Positions 51,978 to 59,654 of a DNA stretch of 64,000 nt are shown here, one piece after another. Positions within the stretch are counted from its first letter, which is position 1. Each line of letters starts with the position of its first letter. Origin of the DNA: Paraburkholderia lacunae. GTDB taxonomy: Bacteria; Pseudomonadota; Gammaproteobacteria; Burkholderiales; Burkholderiaceae. The notes beneath the pieces are model-generated. The model saw only the letters and a program-made list of their open reading frames with translations, did no database searches and was not told the origin of the DNA. The stretch spans positions 186,001 to 250,000 of the forward strand of contig NZ_QHKS01000012.1 in the NCBI RefSeq assembly GCF_003353175.1, in the 5' to 3' direction. Made by a program: the position numbers and the translations under genes.

Positions 51978-53393
51978 ATGAGTGAAATTGTCATGCTGAG
52001 TGCGAGTCAACTGGTTGCCGGCTTCTGGCAGCGCAGCCTCTCGCCTGTGGAGGTCATGTGTGCGGTACTGGACCGGGTCACGAAGCTCGATCCGGTGGTC
52101 AACGCCTTCTGCGGCCTCGACGAGGAAGGGGCGATGTCGGCCGCTGGCGAGGCCGAGCGTCGGTGGAGGCGGGCCGAGCCGTGTGGTCCGCTTGATGGCG
52201 TACCGGTATCGGTCAAGGATCTCGTCGCCGTAGCCGGTCTTCCGACACGGCAAGGCTCCTGGACCGCTTCGCCAGACAGCGAGAACGCCGATGCACCGGC
52301 CGTGGCGCGTCTGCGGCGCGCGGGCGCCATACCGTTTGGCAAGACCACCACTTCCGAGTTCGGCAACAAGATCGTCACCGACTGTCCGTTGACAGGCGTG
52401 ACGCGCAATCCGTGGGATACGCGTCTCTCGCCTGGGGGCAGCAGCGGCGGGTCCGCGGTCGCGGTTGCGCTGGGGATGGGACCGCTGTCGCTTGCGACCG
52501 ATGGGGGCGGGTCGATCCGGATTCCGGCCTGCTGGAGCGGCGTGGTCGGGTTCAAGCCTACGTTCGCGCTGGTGCCGGCGGGCAGTGCGGCGTCGTGGAC
52601 TGCACTGTCCACGCTCGGCCCGATCACGCGAACCGTGCGCGATGCAGCGTTGATGCTGGATGCGATGACCTGCGGGAACAACGACGGGCCTCCGCGAGTA
52701 GGGAGTCCGTCTGGCTATTCCGCCGCGCTGGACGACGGCGTCGCGGGTTTGCGGATCGCCTGGTGCCCCGCTCCGGACAGTGTCTCGGTGGCGCCGGATA
52801 TTGCGGAGTGCGTCCAGAGGGCCGCTGACACGTTCGAAGCGATCGGCGCGACGGTCATCCAGGCCGACATCGCGCCGATCGCGGACTACTACGGCAATGG
52901 CCGCATACATTCGGTCCAGTGGTCCGTGTTCTTCGCGCAGCGCGTGCGGCATATGGAGGTAGCCGACAGGACACTGCTTGATCCTGACCTGACGGCACTT
53001 TCGGATGCAGGGACACGGATAGACACCGCGACATTCGTCGATGCGCTGCTTGCCCGTCACGCACTCGGCGCATCGATGGAAACGTTTTTCGAGCGTTACG
53101 ACCTGCTGCTCACGCCGACGTTTCATTGCGGACCTCCTCCGGTTCCCGGCTTGCCCGGTCATCTGCGCAATGCCCCGCTTCTGACAGCGTGGTGTAACCA
53201 GGCTGGCCTGCCCGCGATATCCGTGCCGTGCGGACTCGCGAGGGACCTGCCTACCGGTCTGCAGATTGTCGGTCGTCGGGGCAGCGATGCCCTGGTGCTG
53301 CGGGCAGCGCGTGCGTACGAACTGGCGAGAGGAGATTTCCCGGCACCGGGACCGGAATTGCAGCTCCCGGGCGACACGGAGATCGCGCCATGA
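51978..53393 (+). CDS. Amidase signature family protein 2
   Basis: A 471-residue amidase. The triad: Lys in VPVSVKDLVAVAG, Ser in SPGGSSGGSAVA, nucleophile Ser in TDGGGSIRIPACW. It shares the segments PLTGVTRNPWDT and ERYDLLLTPTFHCG pattern with the amidase at 44629; both are about 470 residues and clearly paralogous. Located right after the binding protein, so it probably hydrolyses what the transporter brings in. The next gene overlaps by four bases. Confidence 0.9.
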   Translation: MSEIVMLSASQLVAGFWQRSLSPVEVMCAVLDRVTKLDPVVNAFCGLDEEGAMSAAGEAERRWRRAEPCGPLDGVPVSVKDLVAVAGLPTRQGSWTASPDSENADAPAVARLRRAGAIPFGKTTTSEFGNKIVTDCPLTGVTRNPWDTRLSPGGSSGGSAVAVALGMGPLSLATDGGGSIRIPACWSGVVGFKPTFALVPAGSAASWTALSTLGPITRTVRDAALMLDAMTCGNNDGPPRVGSPSGYSAALDDGVAGLRIAWCPAPDSVSVAPDIAECVQRAADTFEAIGATVIQADIAPIADYYGNGRIHSVQWSVFFAQRVRHMEVADRTLLDPDLTALSDAGTRIDTATFVDALLARHALGASMETFFERYDLLLTPTFHCGPPPVPGLPGHLRNAPLLTAWCNQAGLPAISVPCGLARDLPTGLQIVGRRGSDALVLRAARAYELARGDFPAPGPELQLPGDTEIAP

Positions 53394-53935
53394 ACGTCCA
53401 GATCGCGCGGATCGTGGTCCATCTCGTTGAACGATGCGCGGAACTCGGCACGCCGGTGACCCCACCGCACCGTCAGGTAGTGGTCGCTGTGGTGCTGAAG
53501 ACGACCGACCAGGATGTTGCCTGCGAGCTTGAGGCGCTATATGCGACGGGCGCTGATCTCGGCCAGATGCTCACCGGACGGGCGCTGCTTGCGCTCGGTT
53601 GTGCGGGGAAAGATATCCAGGGTTACGGGAAGGCGGCGCTCGTGGGCACAAGCGTGCCGCTCGAATGGGGAGCGGCGCTGCTTCATCCACGACTTGGCAA
53701 GGCGGTGCGCGACTGCCTGCCCGGCGCGTCCTCGATCATGCCATCCGTCACGAAGCGCGGCCCCCCTGGTGCCTGCATCGACATTCCCCTGCACAGCGTC
53801 GCGGACATGTGGAGCTTCGACCACTTCGACACGGTGTCGCTCTGCGTACCTGACTCGCCGGCGGCGGACGAACTACTGATTGCCATTGCGCTGGCCGAGC
53901 GCGGCAGGCCGTTCGCGCGTGTCAGGCCGGGGTGA
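53390..53935 (+). CDS. AA_synth (DUF1185) family protein
   Basis: A 181-residue protein. The order of segments VEPPHRQVVVAVVLK-like start, YGKAALVGTSVPLEWGAALL, PSVTKRGPPGACIDIPLHS, FDHFDTVSLCVPDSPAADEL and GRPFARVRPG matches, from memory, PF06684 (amino acid synthesis family). These proteins recur beside amidases and UrtA-type transporters; the biochemical role is not established. Coupled by a four-base overlap to the amidase. Confidence 0.8.
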   Translation: MNVQIARIVVHLVERCAELGTPVTPPHRQVVVAVVLKTTDQDVACELEALYATGADLGQMLTGRALLALGCAGKDIQGYGKAALVGTSVPLEWGAALLHPRLGKAVRDCLPGASSIMPSVTKRGPPGACIDIPLHSVADMWSFDHFDTVSLCVPDSPAADELLIAIALAERGRPFARVRPG

Positions 53936-54016
53936 CGTGCGGCGAAAAACCGTGCCGTCGGGCAGGCGCACATCAAACGAACAGACGAACACTCACAAGC
54001 GATGAAGGAGAAAAAC

Positions 54017-55051
54017 ATGTGCAGGGATGTGCGGGGAAGATGGAGCAAGGGTCTGGCAGCGCTGTCGTTGTGCGTCACAGTGGGCGCGGCGCACGCGCAG
54101 TCGTCAGTGTCTCTCTACGGGCTGGCCGATGCATTTGCCGGGGTAGTGCGTACACCCGGCGCGGCGGGCAACACCTGGCAGATGGGCTCGGGAGGGCTCT
54201 CGACATCGTACTGGGGCATGTCGGGCGCCGAGGATCTGGACGGTGGCATGAAGGCGATCTTCACGCTCGAAAGCTTTTACCGGATCAACGGTGGACGGTC
54301 AGGAGCGTACGACGGCCAGTCATTCTTTGGGCGCAGGGCGTTCGTCGGCTTGAGCGGGCAGTTTGGTCAACTGACGCTGGGGCGTAATGATTCACTGCTG
54401 TTCGTCTCCACACTGCTGTTCAACCCGTTCGGCAACTCGTTCGTCTTCTCGCCCATGGTGGTCCACACGTTTCTGGGATCCGCGATGGGCGTTGCGTCGG
54501 TGCAAAGCGATACGGCGGTCGACGACTCGATCGTCTACCAGACTCCGGAGGTTGGAGGTCTGACAGGAAGTGTGTTGTACAGCAATGCGGGTATTGCAGG
54601 CCACGCCGGGCAGGCGAACTACAGTGCTAACGTGCTCTACTTCGCGGGGCCGTTCTCTGCGACGGCCGCAGTCCAGAGCCTTCACACCGCGTCGCTTTTC
54701 CTGAATGGCGCCACGGAACAGACGGCGTGGCTCGCCGGCGCGGCGTATCGTCTGCAGGCAGTGAAGCTCTATCTCCAGTACGAACGGGTCACCAACAACA
54801 ATGACCTTACCGACGATACCGTTCAGGTGGGGGCGAGCGCCCAGGTCGGCACGGGCAGCATACTGGTGTCCTGGGCGGGAACGCTCCGGCGGCCTGCCCA
54901 GGGCACGGATATCCGCTGGTCGACTGTGGTGCTCGGTTACGATTACCCGCTCTCGAAACGCACGGACGTCTACGCCGCGTGGCGGTATGACACGATGACC
55001 AGTGTGTCGTCAGGCAACAGCGTGGGTGCGGGCATCAGGATGAAGTTCTAG
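54017..55051 (+). CDS. Gram-negative porin (Burkholderia type)
   Basis: A 344-residue outer-membrane porin. A signal peptide ends at AAHAQS near residue 27. SSVSLYGLADAFAGVV at the mature start, FFGRRAFVGLSGQFGQLTLGRND in the region about 100-125 (L3 side) and the C-terminal strand SVGAGIRMKF with terminal Phe are standard for trimeric 16-strand porins. Start at 54017 because AAGGAG lies 7 bases upstream; ATG at 54002 is in frame but overlaps that site. It may carry the transporter's substrate across the outer membrane. Confidence 0.92.
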   Translation: MCRDVRGRWSKGLAALSLCVTVGAAHAQSSVSLYGLADAFAGVVRTPGAAGNTWQMGSGGLSTSYWGMSGAEDLDGGMKAIFTLESFYRINGGRSGAYDGQSFFGRRAFVGLSGQFGQLTLGRNDSLLFVSTLLFNPFGNSFVFSPMVVHTFLGSAMGVASVQSDTAVDDSIVYQTPEVGGLTGSVLYSNAGIAGHAGQANYSANVLYFAGPFSATAAVQSLHTASLFLNGATEQTAWLAGAAYRLQAVKLYLQYERVTNNNDLTDDTVQVGASAQVGTGSILVSWAGTLRRPAQGTDIRWSTVVLGYDYPLSKRTDVYAAWRYDTMTSVSSGNSVGAGIRMKF

Positions 55052-55340
55052 CCGACCCTGTACAGCATGCCTCGAAGCCCCAGCTTGCCGCAAGGTCGTA
55101 TGCCGGTGACAACAACTGGCGCTCGTCGCATCGAAATCCCCCATAACGCGACGGATAAAGCTGCGGTTTCCAGCGACGCGCGTCGCACCGCGTCGCTGGC
55201 GATTTGCGCTGAGGTGCGATTGAATTGCCTCGGGCGAGCGCGCTCCAACGGCTTGCGGGCCCGCTACGCCTGCATGCCAGTAGAAGATGTATCCCGGGTT
55301 CCGGGCCGATGGCTCAGTCGCTTGCTGATGGAACAATGGC

Positions 55341-55559
55341 TCATGCGTCGTTGTCCTCATTGTTGCTTCTTGGCACGCACCCGATCAGGCCGAACATGGC
55401 CTGAAATTCGTACCCGCAGTCTTCGCACAAATATTCCTGGTAGATGGTGTACGTGCCTACAGCACAAGCTCCCATCGTCACGGTCAGCGAGTCGCATGCC
55501 GGGCAGCGCACGACGCCAGCCTCAACGGCACGCTTTCGCCATTCATCGGAAGACAGCAC
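55341..55559 (-). CDS. Small zinc-ribbon protein
   Basis: A 72-residue protein with two pairs of cysteines, RCPACDSL and YLCEDCGYEF, forming a probable zinc ribbon. An additional Cys lies near each end. No function recognised; such proteins are often found in mobile elements. An inverted repeat AGGGGTA-C-TACCCCT lies at 55584-55598, 25 bases before its start. Confidence 0.7.
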   Translation of the reverse strand: MLSSDEWRKRAVEAGVVRCPACDSLTVTMGACAVGTYTIYQEYLCEDCGYEFQAMFGLIGCVPRSNNEDNDA

Positions 55560-55722
55560 GACCTTCTCTCCTGGTTGACGCGAGGGGTACTACCCCTGCC
55601 GGACTACTACCATACGTCCCGTTTCGACCATTCTACGCTCTGCATTCGTGAGATTGACCGCGATGATCGTCGTTGGCGATAGCGATTACGCTTCGCCGTG
55701 CCCACATGTCAATCGGCCCCTT

Positions 55723-55743
55723 TCGACGGGAGTTTCCCGTCGA
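55723..55743. promoter_or_regulatory. Perfect 9-bp inverted repeat upstream of the AlpA-like gene
   Basis: TCGACGGGA-GTT-TCCCGTCGA, 90 bases before the AlpA-like start, followed by another GACGGGT. It may be a regulator binding site or part of a transfer origin; neither is shown. Confidence 0.45.
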
Positions 55744-55832
55744 TAAGACGGGTTTGGCGGCAGGACCCGACCGCTGCTTGAATGCCCCATGTACCGGCAA
55801 CGCAAGGCCGGTGTCTGTTCCGGGGGAAGATC

Positions 55833-56075
55833 ATGTCAATTGCGAATAGCGAGGCGCTGAGGATCCTGCGCCGCCGTCAGGTCGAAGAGAGAACGGGGCT
55901 GTCACGTTCAACGATTTACCGTCGCATGCAGGCGGGAACATTCCCGCCTGCGATCGCGCTGGGCGGCCGCCTGGTGGGATGGCGCGCGGCTGACATAGAA
56001 CAGTTTCTGGAAAATCCCGCGCGTTACCGCGCGCCTGCGCCTGTGCGCGAAGATGACGTGGGAGGCGCGCCATGA
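55833..56075 (+). CDS. AlpA-family phage/ICE DNA-binding regulator
   Basis: An 80-residue MerR-like excisionase/AlpA protein. LRRRQVEERTGLSRSTIYRR is the helix-turn-helix, followed by MQAGTFPPAIALGGRLVGWR and the recognition tail ADIEQFLE. Such proteins switch on excision or transfer genes in integrated elements. The ATG at 55833 follows GGGGGAAG. It overlaps the next gene by four bases. Confidence 0.88.
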   Translation: MSIANSEALRILRRRQVEERTGLSRSTIYRRMQAGTFPPAIALGGRLVGWRAADIEQFLENPARYRAPAPVREDDVGGAP

Positions 56076-56374
56076 GTCGCGATCTCGTTTCTGCACCCCT
56101 GCGCCGGCGGCTGGAGAACTGGGGTAACGCATCGCGCGGCGCCTACGATCCGGTCGACGCGGCACGAATCACGAGAGCCTGGCAGACGCTCCACGTCCGG
56201 CATCGTGACATGTTGCGCATGGTCTATCTCTGGCATGCGCGTCGGGAGGTTGTCTGCCGTCGGCTGCGTATTCCGCGGCGCCCGGCCCAATGCTTTGAGC
56301 TGGAACTTGCCGCTGCACGGGCGGCTCTCGCACGGGCCCTGGATGGCGGGAACCAGAATCGTGAAGGCGGCTGA
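56072..56374 (+). CDS. Hypothetical sigma-70-region-4-like protein of the mobile element
   Basis: A 100-residue basic, helical protein. ARITRAWQTLHVRHRDMLRM and VVCRRLRIPRRPAQCFELEL look like a helix-turn-helix of the kind found in phage antitermination and sigma-region-4 proteins. It is translationally coupled to the AlpA-like gene. The function is unproven; regulation of the transfer genes is possible. Confidence 0.65.
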   Translation: MSRDLVSAPLRRRLENWGNASRGAYDPVDAARITRAWQTLHVRHRDMLRMVYLWHARREVVCRRLRIPRRPAQCFELELAAARAALARALDGGNQNREGG

Positions 56375-56712
56375 TCGCCCGGGAGGGGGACAGATAGTGG
56401 CGCATCGCCGATCCGGTTCGTGCAGGTGCGCAGCCGGCGCCTTGTGTCGGTCAGCGACGCCGCTGTAGCAGGGAACGTTGGGATGAACGTCTGGATGTGA
56501 AAATTTTTTTCGGACGTCGTGGGAACACCTGGGAATACATGGGTAATGGGAGAGATAGCGGGGCACCTGAGGGCTCTTGCATTGCGCCACGCACTCGCCT
56601 AGATTGAAGCCAACAATCTGATCCGGTCAACGTGCCACGCACGACCGAGTACGCGTTAGCGGCCCCGTAGTTTCGATGTCTGTGCGACGAAGTGGTGTGC
56701 CGTGACGCATTC

Positions 56713-56742
56713 GCAAAAAGCCTGCATCTGCAGGCTTTTTGC
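56713..56742. terminator. Bidirectional intrinsic terminator
   Basis: GCAAAAAGCCTGCA-TC-TGCAGGCTTTTTGC is a perfect 14-bp inverted repeat with an A-run on one side and a T-run on the other. It is the classical form of a rho-independent terminator working in both directions. Confidence 0.85.
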
Positions 56743-56772
56743 ATTCTGGTGCTGATGCAATGATCCCCGTTG

Positions 56773-56813
56773 AGCCCGCGGTCAGCCTCCCTGGCGCCGC
56801 GGGTTCTTTTTTC
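56773..56813 (+). terminator. Probable second intrinsic terminator
   Basis: GCCCGCGG and CCGCGGGT form a stem with a 15-base loop and are followed by TTCTTTTTTCTT. It lies 45 bases before the ParA-like gene. Tandem terminators would isolate the transfer genes from upstream transcription or form a leader attenuator. Confidence 0.65.
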
Positions 56814-56857
56814 TTCGCAGGTTCATCGACAGCGGGTGCGGCTGAGGACGATGAACC

Positions 56858-57706
56858 ATGAAATCGCTTCTGATCGTTTCGACGAAGGGCAGTTCGGGCA
56901 GGACGACGCTGACCTGTCTGCTGGCCCGCCACCTGCAGTGCACCTGCTACTGGCGGGTGCTGGTACTGGACCTGGCCGAGCCGCCGCGCTGCGCACACCT
57001 GCTTGCCCGCTACCGGTACGAAGCGATCGTGTCCGGCAACCGTGCGCCGGCGTCGCAGGAGAGCGCCCGATCTGCATCTGGCGGCTGCGTGCACGTGCTC
57101 AGCGCGAACGCCATCGACGGTCTGATGTCGCGCGACGATCCCGCCCGCACGCGCTATTACGCGAACCTTCGTCACCTGCTGTCTGCGGTGGCGCCTTGGT
57201 TCGATGTGTGCCTGGTCGACGCTCCCGCGTTGCCCGACCTGCGCGCCGTCTGTGCAGAGGCGCTCGTGGACGCGGTGCTAAGCCCCGTTGCGGTGTCACC
57301 CGAATGCGTCACCTGCGCCTCGGCGGTCATCAATGGAACGTACGGTATCCGCAACATCCGGGCTCGACTGAATCCGGTACTCCGCTTCACCGGAATTCTG
57401 CCGGTCGTGGCCGTCCCTGCGGCAATGGAACAGGCGTGGACGAAGGTGATGGAGACGACGCTGCGTGAATGGTTGATCGCGGATCCGGCGTCTCCCCGGG
57501 GATACGTCTGGCTGCCCCACCTGACGTCCGTCTGTCGTATGGAACCTTTCACGCCGGCGGACAGCGAGCCTGCCGCACGGGATGCAGACATGCCTGAAGC
57601 CCTCCGTGCGGGGGCCACCTGTCTCGATGTGATCACGCACCGCCTCGAAGCGATCCAAGACGGCACCGTGCCCTCCCTCCGGCATGCGGAGGTTTGTGAT
57701 GCATGA
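56858..57706 (+). CDS. ParA/MinD-like P-loop ATPase with altered Walker A
   Basis: A 282-residue CobQ/MinD/ParA-type protein. The N-terminus MKSLLIVSTKGSSGRTTL has the deviant Walker A with Lys10, but the second Lys of GKTT is Arg15. WFDVCLVDAPALPDLRAV resembles the Walker B/DxP region and later residues the ParA C-half. It is the first gene of the T4SS operon and overlaps the TrbM-like gene by 8 bases. ParA-like proteins in this place may help element maintenance or transfer; nucleotide hydrolysis is uncertain. Confidence 0.75.
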   Translation: MKSLLIVSTKGSSGRTTLTCLLARHLQCTCYWRVLVLDLAEPPRCAHLLARYRYEAIVSGNRAPASQESARSASGGCVHVLSANAIDGLMSRDDPARTRYYANLRHLLSAVAPWFDVCLVDAPALPDLRAVCAEALVDAVLSPVAVSPECVTCASAVINGTYGIRNIRARLNPVLRFTGILPVVAVPAAMEQAWTKVMETTLREWLIADPASPRGYVWLPHLTSVCRMEPFTPADSEPAARDADMPEALRAGATCLDVITHRLEAIQDGTVPSLRHAEVCDA

Positions 57707-58286
57707 CCCTGCCACTGTTACTACCACTTCCGTCGACATTGCCGTCGGCCGTGCTCCGCTGCGGGCGCTGCGCCGCTGGTTGATCGTTCTCGCCGCCTTC
57801 CTCGGCACATCGATCATGGCGCCCGGTATTGCCCGTGCCGACGACTGGGACTGCCAGCTGATCCTGTGCCTCTCCAATCCCGGCGGGCCTGAACAGTATG
57901 GCGAGTGCGTGCCGCCCATCGAGAGACTGTGGGCAGCCCTGCGCCACGGCGATCCTTTCCCGACGTGCGACTTCGGAGCAGGCGGCTCGCAGGGGACATC
58001 GGCCGTGAACGTCCTTGCGAGCGCGGGACACTGCCGCGAGGATCTGCTGTACTGGGGCGGCCCTGAGCAGGGCGAACTGCTGTGCAATGCGCGCGGTGCA
58101 ATCGACGTCGAGATTGACGGCTCGCTGTACACGCGGGTGTGGTGGGACGCGAGAGGTACGGATCGCACGATCACGGAATTCTACGGGGTTGGCAGTACGA
58201 CGATCCCGTATAACCCGACACAGTCGGCCCGCCTGTTTCTGGAGCGCGAGTACGAAAGCTCGGGCGGTCAGGGAGGTGGCGAATGA
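57699..58286 (+). CDS. TrbM/KikA-like conjugal transfer protein
   Basis: A 195-residue exported protein. A hydrophobic segment (LIVLAAFLGTSIMAPG, cleavage after ARA near residue 47) precedes CQLILCLSNPGGPEQYGEC and HGDPFPTCDF, the Cys pattern of TrbM (PF07424), a mating-pore accessory. Start at 57699 rather than 57684: CGGAGG lies 8 bases before it. It overlaps the ParA-like gene and the VirB1 gene. Confidence 0.8.
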   Translation: MHDPATVTTTSVDIAVGRAPLRALRRWLIVLAAFLGTSIMAPGIARADDWDCQLILCLSNPGGPEQYGECVPPIERLWAALRHGDPFPTCDFGAGGSQGTSAVNVLASAGHCREDLLYWGGPEQGELLCNARGAIDVEIDGSLYTRVWWDARGTDRTITEFYGVGSTTIPYNPTQSARLFLEREYESSGGQGGGE

Positions 58287-58942
58287 TTCCGCTCGCCGCA
58301 TTCCTGACCCTGGCACAGCAGTGCGCGCCTGCCGTGGCGCCCGCCACGACGGCAGCAGTCGTGCGGGTCGAGTCGGGTTTCAACCCGTACGCGATCGGGG
58401 TGGTGCACGGCCGCCTCCAGCGGCAACCAGTGAACCTTGGTGAAGCTGTCGCGACAGCACGTGCGCTGGATGCCGCAGGGTGGAATTACAGCGCGGGTCT
58501 CGCACAGGTGAACCGGTCGAACTGGAGCCATTTCGGCCTGACACCGGAGACGGTCTTCGATCCGTGCCGGAATCTTGCCGCCAGCGCAGCGATCCTCCAG
58601 GGGTGTTTCGAGCGTGCGAAAGGGGCACATGCGGGGACACACGCGCAGGTGCAGGATGCATTGCGCGCCGGGCTTTCGTGCTACGCGAGCGGGGATTTTT
58701 CGAGCGGGTTTCGTACGGGCTATGTGCAGCGGGTCGTCGCCCAGGCTGCACGGCCCGATCAGGTGGTTCCGGCTATTGCCATCGATGTTTCGCCCATAGC
58801 CGCCATTCCATCCTCGTCGGCAGGTGTGCGATCCGCCCCATCCCGTAGTCCGCCTGGCCCCCCGTCCCCCACGGACGGCAGGACGGGCCAGAAGGCCGGC
58901 CAGACAGATGAAATGACGCGGGAAAGTGCTGTGGTGTTCTGA
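58283..58942 (+). CDS. virB1: VirB1-like lytic transglycosylase
   Basis: A 219-residue muramidase of the SLT type. Glu30 in RVESGFNPYAIG is the catalytic residue; GLAQVNRSN is the second motif, and two Cys pairs follow (FDPCRNLAA, LSCYASG). It opens peptidoglycan locally for T4SS assembly. The Pro/Ser-rich C-terminal tail is unlike the core. It overlaps the previous gene by four bases. Confidence 0.88.
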   Translation: MIPLAAFLTLAQQCAPAVAPATTAAVVRVESGFNPYAIGVVHGRLQRQPVNLGEAVATARALDAAGWNYSAGLAQVNRSNWSHFGLTPETVFDPCRNLAASAAILQGCFERAKGAHAGTHAQVQDALRAGLSCYASGDFSSGFRTGYVQRVVAQAARPDQVVPAIAIDVSPIAAIPSSSAGVRSAPSRSPPGPPSPTDGRTGQKAGQTDEMTRESAVVF

Positions 58943-58977
58943 AAGAGCAGAGACAACGTGCGTGACAGGAGTAATCC

Positions 58978-59319
58978 ATGAAATCAGGACTACATATCAA
59001 ATGGAGCCGCGTTCCGCAGCAGTTGCGGACGCCCGGATCGGCGCGACATGCGTGGTGCAACCTCGCGGTTGTGCCCATGGTGATGCTGACGGTGACGCCG
59101 GCATACGCGCAACTCTCGCAGGTCAACACGCTGCTCACGACGATCCAGACCACGCTGCTCAGCGTAGGCGCGGTGGTGTGCTCGATCTCGATCATCTGGG
59201 CGGGTTTCAAGATGATGTTCCAGCACGCGCGCTTTGGCGACATTGCCAACGTGTTCATCGGCGGCCTGTTCGTGGGCTGCGCCACGGTGATCGCGGCGAT
59301 GCTGATCCCGACGAGCTGA
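58978..59319 (+). CDS. virB2: VirB2/TrbC-like pilin
   Basis: A 113-residue precursor. A long basic leader precedes a signal helix (LAVVPMVMLTVTPAYAQ, cleavage after AYA near residue 44), then a two-helix pilin: NTLLTTIQTTLLSVGAVVCS and NVFIGGLFVGCATVIAAML. Size and arrangement fit the VirB2/TrbC family, the major subunit of the conjugative pilus. Confidence 0.85.
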   Translation: MKSGLHIKWSRVPQQLRTPGSARHAWCNLAVVPMVMLTVTPAYAQLSQVNTLLTTIQTTLLSVGAVVCSISIIWAGFKMMFQHARFGDIANVFIGGLFVGCATVIAAMLIPTS

Positions 59320-59332
59320 TGCGGAGGCGCAC

Positions 59333-59653
59333 ATGAATCCGCTCAGGGATCCCGTCTTCAAGGGCTGCACGCGCCCCGCGATGCTCTGGGGTGTGCCGCT
59401 GGTTCCGTTCCTCATGTTGGGCGGCAGCATCCTGATTCCCGCGATCTGGGCGCTGCTCGCCAGTCCGCCGGTGGGCGTCGGCATCGTGCTGCTCCTCATC
59501 CCCATTTTTGTCACGATGCGCTCGGTCACGCGCCACGACGACCAGCGTCTGGCGCAGTTCGCATTGCGCATTCGCATGGTGTTTCGCCAGCGCAACCGCC
59601 GCTTCTGGGGTGCGCACGCCTACATGCCGCTCTGTCTCAAGAGGAGGGGCTGA
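59333..59653 (+). CDS. virB3: VirB3-like protein
   Basis: A 106-residue inner-membrane protein. PLRDPVFKGCTRPAMLWGVP at the start, then two hydrophobic segments (VPLVPFLMLGGSILIPAIW, GVGIVLLLIPIFVTMRSVTR) and a positively charged tail are typical of VirB3. It sits immediately before virB4, as in most T4SS operons. Confidence 0.88.
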   Translation: MNPLRDPVFKGCTRPAMLWGVPLVPFLMLGGSILIPAIWALLASPPVGVGIVLLLIPIFVTMRSVTRHDDQRLAQFALRIRMVFRQRNRRFWGAHAYMPLCLKRRG

Positions 59654-59654
59654 C

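Larger units (their letters stand above)
56375..56857. other. 483-bp region before the transfer genes
   Basis: No coding sequence. It contains an AT run (GAAAATTTTTTTCGG at about 56499-56513), which may be a promoter element, and two terminator-like hairpins listed separately. It is the main intergenic gap of the conjugation module. Confidence 0.55.
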
